Assembly (NCBI RefSeq): GCF_021568795.1
Contig: NZ_JAKGUE010000001.1
Location: 310,001-374,000, forward strand
DNA length: 64,000 nt
From: Dethiosulfovibrio faecalis
GTDB lineage: Bacteria > Synergistota > Synergistia > Synergistales > Dethiosulfovibrionaceae
Direction of reading: 5' to 3'
In this document: positions 9,504-17,344 of the stretch, one piece after another
Layout: each line of letters starts with the position of its first letter
How positions within the stretch are numbered: the first letter of the stretch is position 1
Made by a program: the position numbers and the translations under genes
The notes under the pieces: generated by a model
The model's input: only the letters and a program-made list of their open reading frames with translations
Told to the model about the DNA's origin: nothing
The model's database searches: none

Positions 9504-9534
9504 AAAGGAAGCGGGCCCCTAGAGGGCCCGCTTA
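9502..9534 (-). terminator. Rho-independent terminator of rpmB (stem includes the stop codon)
   Basis: Read on the minus strand, AAGCGGGCCC and GGGCCCGCTT form a ten-pair stem (9525-9534 with 9510-9519) followed by CCTTTTT. The TAG stop codon of rpmB lies between and within the arms. No T-run follows on the plus strand, so it should act mainly on rpmB transcription rather than on thiN. Confidence 0.8.
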
Positions 9535-9713
9535 ACCTTACCGGAACGAAGACAGCGAGAACATATGCGAAGCTTTCTCGTCTCACCGGCACCGAGATCA
9601 ACCCTAACGGAATGAAGGTTGGGAAGCCAGCGCCTGCGGGTCTTCCTGTGGGAGTGACTTACGGAGTTGCCCGTTACCGGCCCCTTTCCGCAACAGTCGC
9701 ACACCTTAGACAT
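9519..9713 (-). CDS. rpmB: 50S ribosomal protein L28
   Basis: 64 residues, standard for L28. The N-terminus [16 protein letters not shown] has a CxxC pair, and [13 protein letters not shown] at the C-terminus supplies the second, so this is the zinc-binding (C+) form of L28. [19 protein letters not shown] is the characteristic rRNA-contacting segment. Start choice: AAGGAGG lies nine bases before the ATG. It is transcribed alone, convergent with thiN, with its own promoter and terminator. Confidence 0.97.
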   Translation of the reverse strand: MSKVCDCCGKGPVTGNSVSHSHRKTRRRWLPNLHSVRVDLGAGETRKLRICSRCLRSGKVKRAL

Positions 9714-9754
9714 GATATAGTGGCCTCCTTACATAGGTTCAAATCGACTGGAGC

Positions 9755-9784
9755 ATTGTATCATAGAAGAGCCGAAAGGGGCAA
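9755..9784 (-). promoter_or_regulatory. Probable rpmB promoter
   Basis: On the minus strand TTGCCC (9784-9779), an 18-base spacer and TACAAT (9760-9755) resemble a sigma-70-type promoter 41 bases upstream of the rpmB ATG. The -35 box is only partly consensus. Confidence 0.5.
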
Positions 9785-9813
9785 CGATTCTTTACAGCTA
9801 GGGGAGTGTAAAT

Positions 9814-10038
9814 ATGAGATTTTCCGAAAAGATGGCCCTTTTAGAGGAAATCGTACATAAACTGGAGACGGAAAAACTTCCTTTGGAGGATTCTCTGGAG
9901 CTTTTCGAACGAGGGGTATCCTTGGTCTCCGAGGCTAAGGGTTTTCTCTCCGAAGCTGAACAGCGCATATCCATGGTTACCGATAAAGGGCGGGAACCAG
10001 TTGTATTGGAAGGGGCAACGAAAGATGGTGAACTCTGA
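9814..10038 (+). CDS. xseB: Exodeoxyribonuclease VII small subunit
   Basis: 74 residues. XseB wraps around the XseA catalytic subunit in exonuclease VII, which degrades single-stranded DNA in both directions. The family pattern is visible: MALLEEIVHKLETEKLPLEDSLELFERGV, then a second helix with LSEAEQRI. AGGGGA lies nine bases before the ATG. The usual neighbour xseA is not upstream (rpmB is there instead), so the catalytic subunit must be encoded elsewhere. The gene overlaps ispA by 14 bases, the common xseB-ispA-dxs order. Confidence 0.9.
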   Translation: MRFSEKMALLEEIVHKLETEKLPLEDSLELFERGVSLVSEAKGFLSEAEQRISMVTDKGREPVVLEGATKDGEL

Positions 10039-10927
10039 TATCCTGAAAATAGAGCTGAAAGATAAAAAAGAGATTTTTGAGATGTATATGGGAAATTGGG
10101 TAAAATCTCGCCCCGAGGGCGTTCCTCCTCGTATGTGGGATGCCATGGTCTACTCTCTCAAGGTGGGAGGCAAGAGGCTTCGTCCCGTGCTCTGTATGGC
10201 GGCCTCAGAGCTTTTAGGAGGAACGTCCGACCTGGTTCTCCCCATGGCCTTGGCCTTGGAGATGGTCCACACCGCGTCTTTGATACACGACGATCTTCCC
10301 GCCATGGACGACGACGTCCTCCGAAGAGGACAGCCTACAAATCACGTCGTCTATGGCGAAGCCTTGGCCATACTGGCGGGGGACGCCCTTCTATGTCAGG
10401 CTTTCGAGCTTCCTCTGACCGAGCTTTCCTCGGAGATTCCCAGAGGAAACGTTGTCAAGGCGGTGGCTCACTTCGCCAGATCGATCGGCCCTGGCGGAAT
10501 ATGCGGAGGGCAGGTGCTGGATATGGAGTCGGAGGGATCCGAAGAGGGCTGTAGTTCTCCTACGGAGATATCTACCTTGAAGACGGCCGCTTTGATCAGG
10601 ACGTCTCTGATCACAGGGGCCATCCTGTCGGGAGGAAGTGTCGAGGATCTAGATGCTTTGGAGAGCTACGGTCTGGAACTCGGAGTGGCTTTTCAGATAG
10701 CCGACGATATACTGGACGTGAAGGGCGATCAAGAGGAGCTTGGCAAATCTCTGGGAAAAGACGAAGCTCACGGCAAGAGGACGTTCGTGAGCGATCTCGG
10801 CATGGAAGGCGCTATGAGGAGACTGAAGGAGAGGACCGAACGGGCTATATCGTCGTTGGATCGGTTTGGAGAGAGTAGCATCTTCCTCAGAGAACTGGCC
10901 CTCTATCTGGAACACCGGACCAGATGA
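10025..10927 (+). CDS. ispA: Short-chain (E)-prenyl diphosphate synthase, FPP or GGPP synthase
   Basis: 300 residues. It condenses isopentenyl diphosphate with allylic diphosphates. The first Asp-rich motif DDLPAMD is at 89-95, with the two-residue insertion of bacterial enzymes, and the second, ADDILDVKGD, is near 225. GGKRLRP at 48-54 binds diphosphate. The residue five before the first Asp motif is Ala84 (HTASLIHDD), where E. coli and Geobacillus FPP synthases have Tyr. That residue sets chain length, so a C20 product is plausible. ATG 10025 is chosen because GGAAGGGG lies upstream; an in-frame TTG at 10001 is less likely. It works with dxs just downstream. Confidence 0.92.
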   Translation: MVNSDILKIELKDKKEIFEMYMGNWVKSRPEGVPPRMWDAMVYSLKVGGKRLRPVLCMAASELLGGTSDLVLPMALALEMVHTASLIHDDLPAMDDDVLRRGQPTNHVVYGEALAILAGDALLCQAFELPLTELSSEIPRGNVVKAVAHFARSIGPGGICGGQVLDMESEGSEEGCSSPTEISTLKTAALIRTSLITGAILSGGSVEDLDALESYGLELGVAFQIADDILDVKGDQEELGKSLGKDEAHGKRTFVSDLGMEGAMRRLKERTERAISSLDRFGESSIFLRELALYLEHRTR

Positions 10928-10940
10928 AAGGAGATCGGTC

Positions 10941-12806
10941 ATGTCTATACTCGAAAACATGGAAGGACCGGATGAACTGGAGAGATTAAGCTATGCGGAT
11001 GTAGACGTCCTCTGTCAAGACGTCAGGGATATGATAACTGACGTGGTATTCGAAAACGGTGGGCATCTCGCCTCGTCCCTCGGAGCGGTGGAGCTGACGG
11101 TATCGATATTGAGGAACTTCGATCCTTACAGCGATCGAATCGTATTCGACGTGGGACATCAGACATATCCCTACAAGATACTGACCGACAGGAAGGATCG
11201 TTTCCACTCGGTCCGAAGTCTGGGGGGAATCAGCGGCTTTCCCAAGAGATCCGAGAGTCCCTGCGACCATTTCGACGTGGGACACAGCAGCACATCCCTG
11301 TCCGCTGCTTTAGGCTACGCAAAGGCCAGAGACCTCCTGAAGGAAGATCACGAGGTCGTGGCGATAATAGGGGATGGTTCCATAATAAACGGGATGGCTT
11401 TCGAGGCTTTGAACCACCTCAAGGAAGCGGATACCAAGGTAATATTCGTCCTGAACGATAACGACATGGCTATAAGCCCCAGAATCGGTGGCGCTGCGAA
11501 CCATTTCGCTCACCTCAGCGCCAATCCCTACTACCGCAAGTTCAAGAAGGCCATCAAGGAGTGTTGCAAAGGCATCCCTAAGGGGGAGACCATTGAGCAC
11601 ATCTTGGGGAAGGCAAAGGATCAGATAAAAAGCCTGGTGAAGCCGGAAAACATCTTCGATTCCCTTGATATAGATTACTGGGGGCCTTTCGACGGACACT
11701 CGGTGGAGGAGATGGACTTGATCTTCTCCCTCGCAAAGAAGTTCGATAAATCGGTGCTGATCCATCTCATAACCCAAAAGGGAAGAGGTCTCGAGATCGC
11801 AGAGAGGGAGCCGAGCGTTTATCACGGAGTCCCTTCCGCCCTATCCCGGTTGAAGAAGGCCTCAAAAAGCTGGAGTCAGGCCGTAGCGGACGAAATCGGA
11901 GATCTGGCGGAAAGGGATCCTCGTGTCGTGGCCCTCACCCCTGCGATGAAAGAAGGATCTAAGCTCAACGGTTTTGCGGAAAGCTTTCCCGATCGTTTTT
12001 TCGACGTGGGGATAGCCGAAGAACACATGGTTACCATGGCCGCCGGAATGGCGGCAGGGGGGCTTAAACCGGTCGCTTTCATATATTCCACCTTTCTTCA
12101 AAGGGCGATGGATCAGATGGCCCTGGACGTCTGCCTCCAAAATCTACCGGTCTTATTTGCCATAGACCGAGCCGGCATGGTCGGAGAGGACGGAGAGACC
12201 CATCAGGGACTCTTCGATATCGGATGGTGTCGAATGATACCGAACCTGGTCGTTCAGGCTCCCAGAGATCTGGTGGATCTTAAAGCCATGATCGCCGAAG
12301 CGATGAATAGAGATGGGCCTACCGCTATAAGGTACCCCAGAGGAGCGGTGGTTACCTCTCTTTGTCGAGAGGGATCGATATCGGTGCAGGGGCTTAAGGC
12401 GGAAATACTCTATCCCTCGCTGGGAGAGGTCACCTATATGGGCATAGGGAAGACAGTGAATTTCCTAGCCCAGGCCAGAGACGAGGCCATAAGGAGGCTT
12501 TATCCTTCTCCTGGCCTGGTGGATCTGAGAACCATCGCCCCTCTGGACTATGAGACCCTGGATCCCCTTCTTCTGAGAGGCGGCACTGTGGTAACCGCCG
12601 AGGATGGCTATCTGGACGGAGGCATAGGAGAGGCTATAGCGGCCAGAGCTGCGGAGCTCAACGCCGACGTGTCCATTCACCGTATGGGAGTGAAAAAAGC
12701 CTTCCTTCCTCATGGGACGGTTGAGGATCAATGGGATATATGTGGCATGACCCTGGAGAAGGCGGTGTCTTTTTGCGGTGAAAAAACGGAAAGAAAGACT
12801 GGATAA
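10941..12806 (+). CDS. dxs: 1-deoxy-D-xylulose-5-phosphate synthase
   Basis: 621 residues from ATG 10941, preceded by AAAGGAGA. Dxs joins pyruvate and glyceraldehyde 3-phosphate using TPP, the first step of the MEP isoprenoid pathway. Motifs: DVGHQTYPYKILTDR and HFDVGHSSTSLSAALG at the N-terminus, the TPP/Mg motif GDGSIINGMAFEALNH with NDNDMAISP, WGPFDGH, and the transketolase pyrimidine domain with FDVGIAEEHMVTMAAGMA and DRAGMVGEDGETHQG. The C-terminal transketolase domain runs to the end. A longer frame to 10866 overlaps ispA and is rejected. With ispA it supplies precursors for undecaprenyl phosphate and quinone-like lipids. Confidence 0.97.
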   Translation: MSILENMEGPDELERLSYADVDVLCQDVRDMITDVVFENGGHLASSLGAVELTVSILRNFDPYSDRIVFDVGHQTYPYKILTDRKDRFHSVRSLGGISGFPKRSESPCDHFDVGHSSTSLSAALGYAKARDLLKEDHEVVAIIGDGSIINGMAFEALNHLKEADTKVIFVLNDNDMAISPRIGGAANHFAHLSANPYYRKFKKAIKECCKGIPKGETIEHILGKAKDQIKSLVKPENIFDSLDIDYWGPFDGHSVEEMDLIFSLAKKFDKSVLIHLITQKGRGLEIAEREPSVYHGVPSALSRLKKASKSWSQAVADEIGDLAERDPRVVALTPAMKEGSKLNGFAESFPDRFFDVGIAEEHMVTMAAGMAAGGLKPVAFIYSTFLQRAMDQMALDVCLQNLPVLFAIDRAGMVGEDGETHQGLFDIGWCRMIPNLVVQAPRDLVDLKAMIAEAMNRDGPTAIRYPRGAVVTSLCREGSISVQGLKAEILYPSLGEVTYMGIGKTVNFLAQARDEAIRRLYPSPGLVDLRTIAPLDYETLDPLLLRGGTVVTAEDGYLDGGIGEAIAARAAELNADVSIHRMGVKKAFLPHGTVEDQWDICGMTLEKAVSFCGEKTERKTG

Positions 12807-13590
12807 AAGGATGGTCGAGCTGGGTCTCTCAGAGACGAGAAGTCGAGCTCAGGCCGTTATCATGAGCGGCGAGGTACTGTTGAACGGCGAGGTCGCGGAT
12901 AAGGCCGGTACTCCTGTAGACCTGGATGACCTGGTCGAACTTAAAGCCAAAGGGCGCACGGAGTGGGCAAGTCGTGGAGCTTACAAACTTCTGGGAGGAT
13001 TGGAGGCTTTTCCCGTGTCTCCAGAGGGTAGGGTCTGTCTGGATGTAGGGGCTTCCACCGGAGGCTTTACCGATGTCCTGCTTTCCAGAGGGGCGGAAAA
13101 GGTCTATGCCGTGGACGTGGGGTACGGGCAGCTTCATTGGAGGTTGAGGACCGACCCCAGGGTCGTCATAATGGAGAGGACGAACGCGAGGTACATCGTC
13201 CCGGAGGATTTCTCGCCTCTGCCGTCACTGGCCGTCATGGACGCCTCTTTCATCTCGATAAGGCTCCTGCTACCTGCGCTCGAGAGGATCCTTCCCGACG
13301 GCGGAGAGATCTTGACCTTGGTAAAGCCTCAATTCGAGGCAGGGCGAGATAGGATCGGGAAGGGTGGAGTGGTGAAATCGTCCAAGCTACATTTGGATAT
13401 CCTGAGAGAACTGAACGACTTCATCTCTTCCGATACGAACCTGGGGCTTCGTGGCTGTATCCCATCTCCCATAAAAGGCCCCAAGGGGAACGTAGAATTC
13501 CTTTTTTATCTAGTTAAGGGGGTTCCATCGCTCTCCGTTGACCTGGCAGCCGAGGTTGAAAAAGCCCACGAGGGGGAAATGGACGGATGA
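12778..13590 (+). CDS. tlyA: TlyA-family RNA 2'-O-methyltransferase (S4 + FtsJ domains)
   Basis: 270 residues. Residues 6-65 form an S4 RNA-binding domain (LDKRMVELGLSETRSRAQAVIMSGEVLLNG). The remainder is an FtsJ/RrmJ-type SAM methyltransferase with motif I CLDVGASTGGFTDVLLSRGA and the later VMDASFISI and LVKPQFEAGR. TlyA of mycobacteria methylates 16S and 23S rRNA and affects capreomycin sensitivity. The target here is not deducible. It starts at GTG inside the 3' end of dxs. The xseB-ispA-dxs-tlyA-nadK-recN order is common in Gram-positive-like genomes. Confidence 0.92.
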   Translation: MKKRKERLDKRMVELGLSETRSRAQAVIMSGEVLLNGEVADKAGTPVDLDDLVELKAKGRTEWASRGAYKLLGGLEAFPVSPEGRVCLDVGASTGGFTDVLLSRGAEKVYAVDVGYGQLHWRLRTDPRVVIMERTNARYIVPEDFSPLPSLAVMDASFISIRLLLPALERILPDGGEILTLVKPQFEAGRDRIGKGGVVKSSKLHLDILRELNDFISSDTNLGLRGCIPSPIKGPKGNVEFLFYLVKGVPSLSVDLAAEVEKAHEGEMDG

Positions 13591-14471
13591 CCCAGAATAA
13601 GGTCTTGGGACTTATCGTCAATACCCAGAAACCGAAGGCTATAGAGACTGCTATTAAGCTTTTGCGCTGGGCACCGGAAAACGGAATAACGTTTAGACTT
13701 CCGCCTATGGAAGCCTCCGTGTTGGGAATGCCGGTAAACGACAGAGGCTGGAAGGACGGCATATCCGTGGCGATCGTCATAGGGGGAGACGGTACGTTTC
13801 TTAGGGCCGCCCGTTATGTATTGGACGATCATATAGCCCTTTACGGAGTAAACCTGGGACGCCTAGGCTTTCTCGCCGCCGGTGACAGGGAAAACGTGAA
13901 AGACGACGTCCTCAAAATAGTCGCCGGAGACTATCAGATCCAAAGAAGACAGCTCATGCTAGGCGAACTCTATCGATCGAATCACAGGGAGCATGTCCTA
14001 TACGCCCTCAACGACCTGGTCCTGACCAAGGGGGCCCTCGCCAGGGTAATGGAGGTCGATATCAAGGTCTGCGGCAAGCCGACCAGCGTCCTCAGGGCGG
14101 ACGGCATAATAGCCTCGACTCCGACCGGGTCGACGGCATATGCTCTATCGGCGGGAGGACCGATAGTACCTCCTCACGTACCCTGCATGATCATGGCCCC
14201 CATATGCGCCCATACTCTCTATGCCAGGCCCATGGTGCTCGGTCCGGAGGACGTCCTGACCCTCTCTCCTAAGGGAGAGAGTCGTGACCTCACCCTCACA
14301 CAGGACGGCCAATTGGGGTACGAGATACTTCCGGGAGACAGGATAGACATAAGTTTGGCCAAAAACAAGGCGGTAGACACCCTTTGGCTGCCTGGAAGGG
14401 ACTACTACGACCTTTTAAGTAAAAAACTCATGTGGGGACAGACCTTCTACGTCTCCGACGGCGAGGAGTGA
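13587..14471 (+). CDS. nadK: NAD kinase
   Basis: 294 residues. It phosphorylates NAD to NADP. The conserved GGDGT motif (IVIGGDGTFLRAAR) is at about 69, and NLGRLGFLA follows. TPTGSTAYALSAGGPIV near 175 is the second signature, in which the serine and threonine contact the substrate. The N-terminal Rossmann-like domain begins LGLIVNTQKPKA. ATGA overlap with tlyA suggests coupled translation. recN starts five bases after the stop. Confidence 0.95.
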   Translation: MTQNKVLGLIVNTQKPKAIETAIKLLRWAPENGITFRLPPMEASVLGMPVNDRGWKDGISVAIVIGGDGTFLRAARYVLDDHIALYGVNLGRLGFLAAGDRENVKDDVLKIVAGDYQIQRRQLMLGELYRSNHREHVLYALNDLVLTKGALARVMEVDIKVCGKPTSVLRADGIIASTPTGSTAYALSAGGPIVPPHVPCMIMAPICAHTLYARPMVLGPEDVLTLSPKGESRDLTLTQDGQLGYEILPGDRIDISLAKNKAVDTLWLPGRDYYDLLSKKLMWGQTFYVSDGEE

Positions 14472-14475
14472 TCTC

Positions 14476-16140
14476 TTGATAGAGGAGCTTCATATACGTC
14501 ATATAGGAGGTATAAGGGAGAGTCACCTTCGGTTTTCCTCCGGCCTGACGGCCATAACAGGAGAAAGCGGAGCTGGCAAAAGCAGTGTGGTCAGAGCCCT
14601 GGAGCTTGCATCCGGAAAGAGAGCCTCTTCCTCCATGATAAGGTCCGACAGCGACTCGGCAGATGTGGAGGCTGTGTATCTTTTCGACGAGGAAGCCCCC
14701 GACTTTCTCTACGGTTCGGAGGACGGGCGTCTGTTTGTAAGAAGGGAGATCGTTAAAAACGGACGAGGAAAGGTGCTCCTTCAAAACAGACAGGCTCCGG
14801 TCGGAGCTCTCTCGGAGGTCTCTCAAAAACTGATCACCATACAGAGTCAGTTCGCCCAGTTAGAGCTGCTGGATCAGGATAAACAGCTGTTTATCCTCGA
14901 TCTCTGCGGTGGAGATAGTCTGAAAAAACTTCGGGGAAGCTTAAAGGATCAGGTCAAGGCGACCATCTCCATAGAGAAGGAGCTTCAGAGCCTCAGACAA
15001 CGACAGAGATCGATTACAGATCGATTTAAAAGCGCCGAGGAGGTCGTCCATCGCTGGAGAAAGATGGATATCTCCGAGGAAAGCGAGGCCCTCTGGGAAG
15101 AGGAATACAGAAGGCTGTCGGAGGAACTCGAGCGTCTGAACGACCTTCGTAAAATCGTCATAAGGATGAAAAACGATGAACCGGGGAGCGTCAAGGAAGA
15201 GTTGGACGATTTGATCCAACGTTTGTCTCAACTTCTCCCCAGAAAACGATGCGACGACCTGTCTCCGCACATGGAAGCCATCGTGGAGGGATATGGAGCT
15301 CTCCTAAACGAACTCGAAAGCGATTCCGACGAGGATCGTCGATCCGCCATAGAGGAAAGCGTAGAAGAGCTAGAGTCAAAGATAGGTCACCTCAGAAAGC
15401 TTAAAAGGGCAGCCGGTGTTACCTCTCTGAAGGATCTCATCCTTTACTGTAGGGAGGCGGACCAGGAGTTGGACTGGTTGTCCAAGAGCAACGACCTTAG
15501 ACAGGTTCTGGAGAAGGACGTGGAGGAGCACAGGAAGACCGCATCCAGGATGGCCTTGGAACTTCGAAAGCTGAGAAAAAAAGCGGCTTTATGGCTTGAG
15601 GCCAGAGTAAATCGATGTCTGAACGAGATGGCTATGGAGGACGCTCGCTTTTCGGTGGGGCTGATAGAGGAGAGAAAGCTCAGACCTAACGGGGCGGACT
15701 CGGTCGAGTTTCGACTTTCATGGGGAAGGAACGAGCCTGGACCGGTCTCTAAGATGGCATCTGGAGGGGAGTTGAGCCGCATTCTTTTGGCCATAAGACT
15801 CTCTCTTCCAGAGGAGGATCGGCCTCCTACCGTCGTTTTCGACGAGGTGGAGGCCGGTTTGGGAGGTAGAGCCGCGGTGTTGGCCGGTCTGAAGTTGAGG
15901 GACCTATCCCGCAGGTGCCAGGTGATAATGGTTACCCATGAGGCATCTATAGCGGCCTTGGCGGACGTACACCTGGTCGTCAAAAGGGACGGGATGGACA
16001 GCGAGATATCCGAACTAGAGGACGAAGAGAGAATCTCCGAGATAGCAAGGATGCTCTCCGGCGATCTGGATATGGACGAGGCCAGATCCCATGCCTTTAT
16101 GCTCTTGAGACGAGGGGAATCGCCCACCTCCACGGAGTAA
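14476..16140 (+). CDS. recN: DNA repair protein RecN (SMC-like ATPase)
   Basis: 554 residues. The N-terminal ATPase half has Walker A GESGAGKSSVV near residue 35. Long coiled-coil arms follow (about 150-360, rich in Glu, Lys, Arg and Leu). The C-terminal half carries the ABC signature MASGGELSRILLAIRLSL and Walker B TVVFDEVEAGLGGRAA, then VTHEASIAALAD. RecN gathers and tethers broken DNA ends in recombination. The start is TTG, with GAGGAG nine bases upstream in the nadK tail. argR, often located before recN, is absent. Confidence 0.93.
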   Translation: MIEELHIRHIGGIRESHLRFSSGLTAITGESGAGKSSVVRALELASGKRASSSMIRSDSDSADVEAVYLFDEEAPDFLYGSEDGRLFVRREIVKNGRGKVLLQNRQAPVGALSEVSQKLITIQSQFAQLELLDQDKQLFILDLCGGDSLKKLRGSLKDQVKATISIEKELQSLRQRQRSITDRFKSAEEVVHRWRKMDISEESEALWEEEYRRLSEELERLNDLRKIVIRMKNDEPGSVKEELDDLIQRLSQLLPRKRCDDLSPHMEAIVEGYGALLNELESDSDEDRRSAIEESVEELESKIGHLRKLKRAAGVTSLKDLILYCREADQELDWLSKSNDLRQVLEKDVEEHRKTASRMALELRKLRKKAALWLEARVNRCLNEMAMEDARFSVGLIEERKLRPNGADSVEFRLSWGRNEPGPVSKMASGGELSRILLAIRLSLPEEDRPPTVVFDEVEAGLGGRAAVLAGLKLRDLSRRCQVIMVTHEASIAALADVHLVVKRDGMDSEISELEDEERISEIARMLSGDLDMDEARSHAFMLLRRGESPTSTE

Positions 16141-16186
16141 ATAGAGGTGCCGAAAAGCGCAAGTTCTCGGTGAAAACCATGTCTCC

Positions 16187-16215
16187 TTGACTTGTATGGC
16201 CCTTTCCCTTAAAAT
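16187..16215 (+). promoter_or_regulatory. Promoter of the rplU-prp-rpmA operon
   Basis: TTGACT (16187-16192), exactly 17 bases, TAAAAT (16210-16215). Transcription would start near 16222, leaving a leader of about 70 bases before rplU. This is the only gap in the run of plus-strand genes here that is large enough for a promoter. Confidence 0.75.
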
Positions 16216-16238
16216 GCAAAGGCTGTTGATATACCGCA

Positions 16239-16275
16239 TGAGACGGGTCTTTAAAAGCTAAGCTACCCGTGCTCA
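16239..16275 (+). promoter_or_regulatory. Hairpin in the rplU leader, possible L21-type autoregulatory element
   Basis: TGAG plus ACGGGT (16239-16248) pairs with ACCCGT, one bulged G, and CTCA (16265-16275). The loop holds AGCTAAGCT. It ends seven bases before the AGAGGAGG ribosome site, which is where ribosomal protein leaders bind their protein or affect initiation. An L21 leader is known upstream of rplU in Bacillus. Whether this is the same element cannot be judged by eye. Confidence 0.45.
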
Positions 16276-16293
16276 GCGAGAGGAGGAAATATA

Positions 16294-16605
16294 ATGTACG
16301 CTATAATCGAAACCGGTGGAAAGCAATATCGAGTTCAGCCAGGAGACGAGCTCAAGATCGAGAAGTTGGCGATAGAGGAGAACGATCAGGTCTCCTTCGA
16401 CAAGGTCCTTCTTGTAGGCTCGGAGGACGACGTTAAGGTCGGGACCCCTCATGTAGAGGGAGCCTCGGTAAAGGGAACCGTTCTTACCAATGGCAAGAAC
16501 AAGAAACAGATCGTCTTCAAGTACAAGAACAAGACCAAATATAGGAGATTCAGAGGGCATAGACAGCCCTTCAGCTTGGTCAGAATCGACTCTATCGACA
16601 GCTGA
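16294..16605 (+). CDS. rplU: 50S ribosomal protein L21
   Basis: 103 residues, standard length. MYAIIETGGKQYRVQPGDEL is the family N-terminus, and KYKNKTKYRRFRGHRQPFSLVRI is the 23S rRNA-binding C-terminus. AGAGGAGG lies seven bases before the ATG. First gene of the rplU-prp-rpmA operon. Confidence 0.98.
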   Translation: MYAIIETGGKQYRVQPGDELKIEKLAIEENDQVSFDKVLLVGSEDDVKVGTPHVEGASVKGTVLTNGKNKKQIVFKYKNKTKYRRFRGHRQPFSLVRIDSIDS

Positions 16606-16934
16606 TGACCAAGGTGGTGATCTCCCGACGGAATGGTTTAATACACGCTCTGTCGGTGGAGGGACATTCAGGATATGCCCCTTCGGGGGAGGATATCGTC
16701 TGTGCCGCGGTCACCACGCTTGTCCAGGCTCTCCATATAGGTCTTTCCGACGTCCTAGGTAATCCCGTGGATAGTCGCGTAGACCAGGAAAACACAAAGA
16801 TAGCCCTTGAATGGCACGGCATGTCGTCGGAGGTCCAGGCGATAGCCGCAACGATCTGCGAGAGCTTCAGAGCTCTTGCGGAAACCTATCCGGAAAATGT
16901 ACAATTGGTGGAGGTGCAGGAAGATGCTTCGTAA
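16605..16934 (+). CDS. prp: Ribosomal-processing cysteine protease Prp (YsxB family)
   Basis: 109 residues. Prp removes the N-terminal extension of ribosomal protein L27 in Firmicutes and relatives. The active-site histidine is in [14 protein letters not shown] (His21) and the catalytic cysteine in IVCAAVT (Cys33), the same spacing as in Staphylococcus aureus Prp. The gene lies between rplU and rpmA, and the rpmA product here does carry the cleavable extension. The ATG overlaps the rplU stop (TGATG). Confidence 0.93.
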   Translation: MTKVVISRRNGLIHALSVEGHSGYAPSGEDIVCAAVTTLVQALHIGLSDVLGNPVDSRVDQENTKIALEWHGMSSEVQAIAATICESFRALAETYPENVQLVEVQEDAS

Positions 16935-17217
16935 TCTATTAAGTCTTCAGTTTTTCGCCCATAAAAAGGGACAGGGGAGTAGCTCGAACGGAAGAGACTC
17001 TCGCGGACAGAGGCTTGGCCTCAAGCTCAGCGACGGTCAGATAGCCAAGGCCGGCAATATCATAGTTCGTCAGAGAGGTACGTCCTTTCACCCTGGCGTT
17101 AACGTCGGACTCGGCAAGGACTACACCCTTTTCGCGTTGAAGGACGGTATCGTCCGTTTCAAGAACAAGGGTGCTAGAAAATACGTCACCATAGAAGAAC
17201 TCACCCCGGCCGTTTAA
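16924..17217 (+). CDS. rpmA: 50S ribosomal protein L27 with a Prp-cleavable N-terminal extension
   Basis: 97 residues. The N-terminus [18 protein letters not shown] has the LQFF/A motif cut by Prp (predicted between Phe11 and Ala12), leaving [15 protein letters not shown] as the mature end, which reaches the peptidyl-transferase centre. The remainder ([44 protein letters not shown]) is typical L27. ATG 16924 is inside the prp 3' end, preceded by GGAGG. A longer frame from 16876 lacks family similarity upstream of this ATG and is rejected. Confidence 0.97.
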   Translation: MLRNLLSLQFFAHKKGQGSSSNGRDSRGQRLGLKLSDGQIAKAGNIIVRQRGTSFHPGVNVGLGKDYTLFALKDGIVRFKNKGARKYVTIEELTPAV

Positions 17218-17283
17218 GAGAGCTTCCTGCTTGGTCGAGAGTGATCTACTCAGGAACGTAAGTTCTTTTATCCAGCTTTCTAG

Positions 17284-17313
17284 CGGGCCTAGGTAATCCT
17301 TGGCCCGTTTTTT
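17284..17313 (+). terminator. Rho-independent terminator after rpmA
   Basis: CGGGCC-T-AGG (17284-17293), loop TAAT, CCT-T-GGCCCG (17298-17307), then six T residues (17308-17313). It separates the L21/L27 operon from obgE, although read-through would still supply the downstream genes. Confidence 0.85.
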
Positions 17314-17344
17314 GTCATTCTCACCCCGGAGGGTAGGTACAACT

